From Catenovulum sp052056295 (GTDB taxonomy: Bacteria > Pseudomonadota > Gammaproteobacteria > Enterobacterales > Alteromonadaceae): a stretch of 64,000 nucleotides of DNA. Location: NCBI RefSeq assembly GCF_052056295.1, contig NZ_CP182493.1, positions 2,976,001 to 3,040,000 on the forward strand, in the 5' to 3' direction. Below, piece after piece: positions 63,716 to 64,000 of the stretch (position 1 is its first letter; each line of letters begins with the position of its first letter). The notes under the pieces were generated by a model, which saw only the letters and a list, made by a program, of their open reading frames with translations, was not told the origin of the DNA and ran no database searches. Both the position numbers and the translations under genes were made by a program.

Positions 63716-64000
63716 ATGGCGAGCAGAGATAAAAAAATTCAACCAGATTGGTGGAGTAAAACCCTAGCGGGTGTATTACTCGGGTTAACTTTTTCATTTG
63801 CGCTGGTTGGCTGTTTTGCTTGGTATGGCCCAGGTGGCATAACCGCTGACAGCAAAGTGCAATTTAATATGTGGATCACGCCAGCTATTTGGTTGCCGAT
63901 AATGAGCTTTGTTTATTTGTTTAATAACGGCAAACAAGCTTGGATGTACTTGGGTGGGGCAAATGTGTTGGCCTATGCAGCGCTCTTTTTGTTGAGGTAA
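63716..64000 (+). CDS. Small membrane protein of iron-uptake loci
   Basis: A 94-residue protein whose stop codon is the last triplet of the window. Three membrane helices: KTLAGVLLGLTFSFALVG, ITPAIWLPIMSFVYLF and AWMYLGGANVLAYAALFLL. WWSKTLAGVLLG and FAWYGPGG are typical of unnamed small proteins in proteobacterial iron-uptake operons that also hold a PepSY-domain membrane reductase. AAAGGAC precedes the ATG. Function is not known; the context suggests ferric-siderophore handling. Confidence 0.6.
   Translation: MASRDKKIQPDWWSKTLAGVLLGLTFSFALVGCFAWYGPGGITADSKVQFNMWITPAIWLPIMSFVYLFNNGKQAWMYLGGANVLAYAALFLLR

Overview
The window reads as chromosomal DNA of an AT-rich marine gammaproteobacterium, most likely in the Alteromonadales. 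The basis is protein resemblance (EntABCDEF, RpoH, PyrE/Rph, PrlC, ProBA, the Mrp antiporter, a non-str-operon EF-G) and gene content; the genus is inference. Genes are closely packed on both strands. I saw no rRNA, tRNA, CRISPR array, prophage or intact insertion sequence.

Layout. 1-7.2 kb: the 3' part of aconitase B, a small PspB-like membrane protein, a LacI-family repressor, and a divergent xylR / sugar-transporter pair. 7.2-11.7 kb: an unknown 395-aa protein, a Bax-type glucosaminidase and a stand-alone EF-G. 12-17.8 kb: a complete Mrp Na+/H+ antiporter operon with A and B fused. 17.8-27.6 kb: housekeeping genes (VOC protein, Cys-cluster protein, rpoH, an EAL-HDOD protein, speA, speE, a CofD-like protein, proBA). 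27.8-37.4 kb: a lipoprotein, prlC, a YfaZ-like protein, moaE, rph-pyrE, pldA, a SprA-type metalloprotease with a small flagellar-like partner, bioH and comF.

37.4-64 kb is a catecholate siderophore locus. EntC, EntB and EntA make 2,3-dihydroxybenzoate (DHB) from chorismate. EntE loads it on the EntB carrier domain, EntD primes the carriers, and an MbtH-assisted dimodular NRPS (C-A-T-C-A-T-TE) adds two residues; the second module carries the textbook serine code. An MFS exporter, a Fes-type esterase and a TonB-dependent receptor complete export, iron release and uptake. Three divergent promoter regions carry Fur-box-like palindromes. Odd members are a DHFR resembling the mobile trimethoprim-resistance DfrA enzymes, which follows entD directly, and a second, Caulobacter-type TonB receptor flanked by an ankyrin-like protein and a TonB_C/Sel1 lipoprotein.

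The most unusual non-coding content is a set of structured repeats. Two elements of 264 and 263 bp have different terminal inverted repeats and different stem sequences, but share the same two-armed fold and the same unpaired motifs, so their stems covary. A 141-bp repeat occurs twice, again with a compensated stem change. A 248-bp repeat is duplicated inside a repeat-filled gap upstream of the MFS/entA junction. These are the best candidates for something not yet described.
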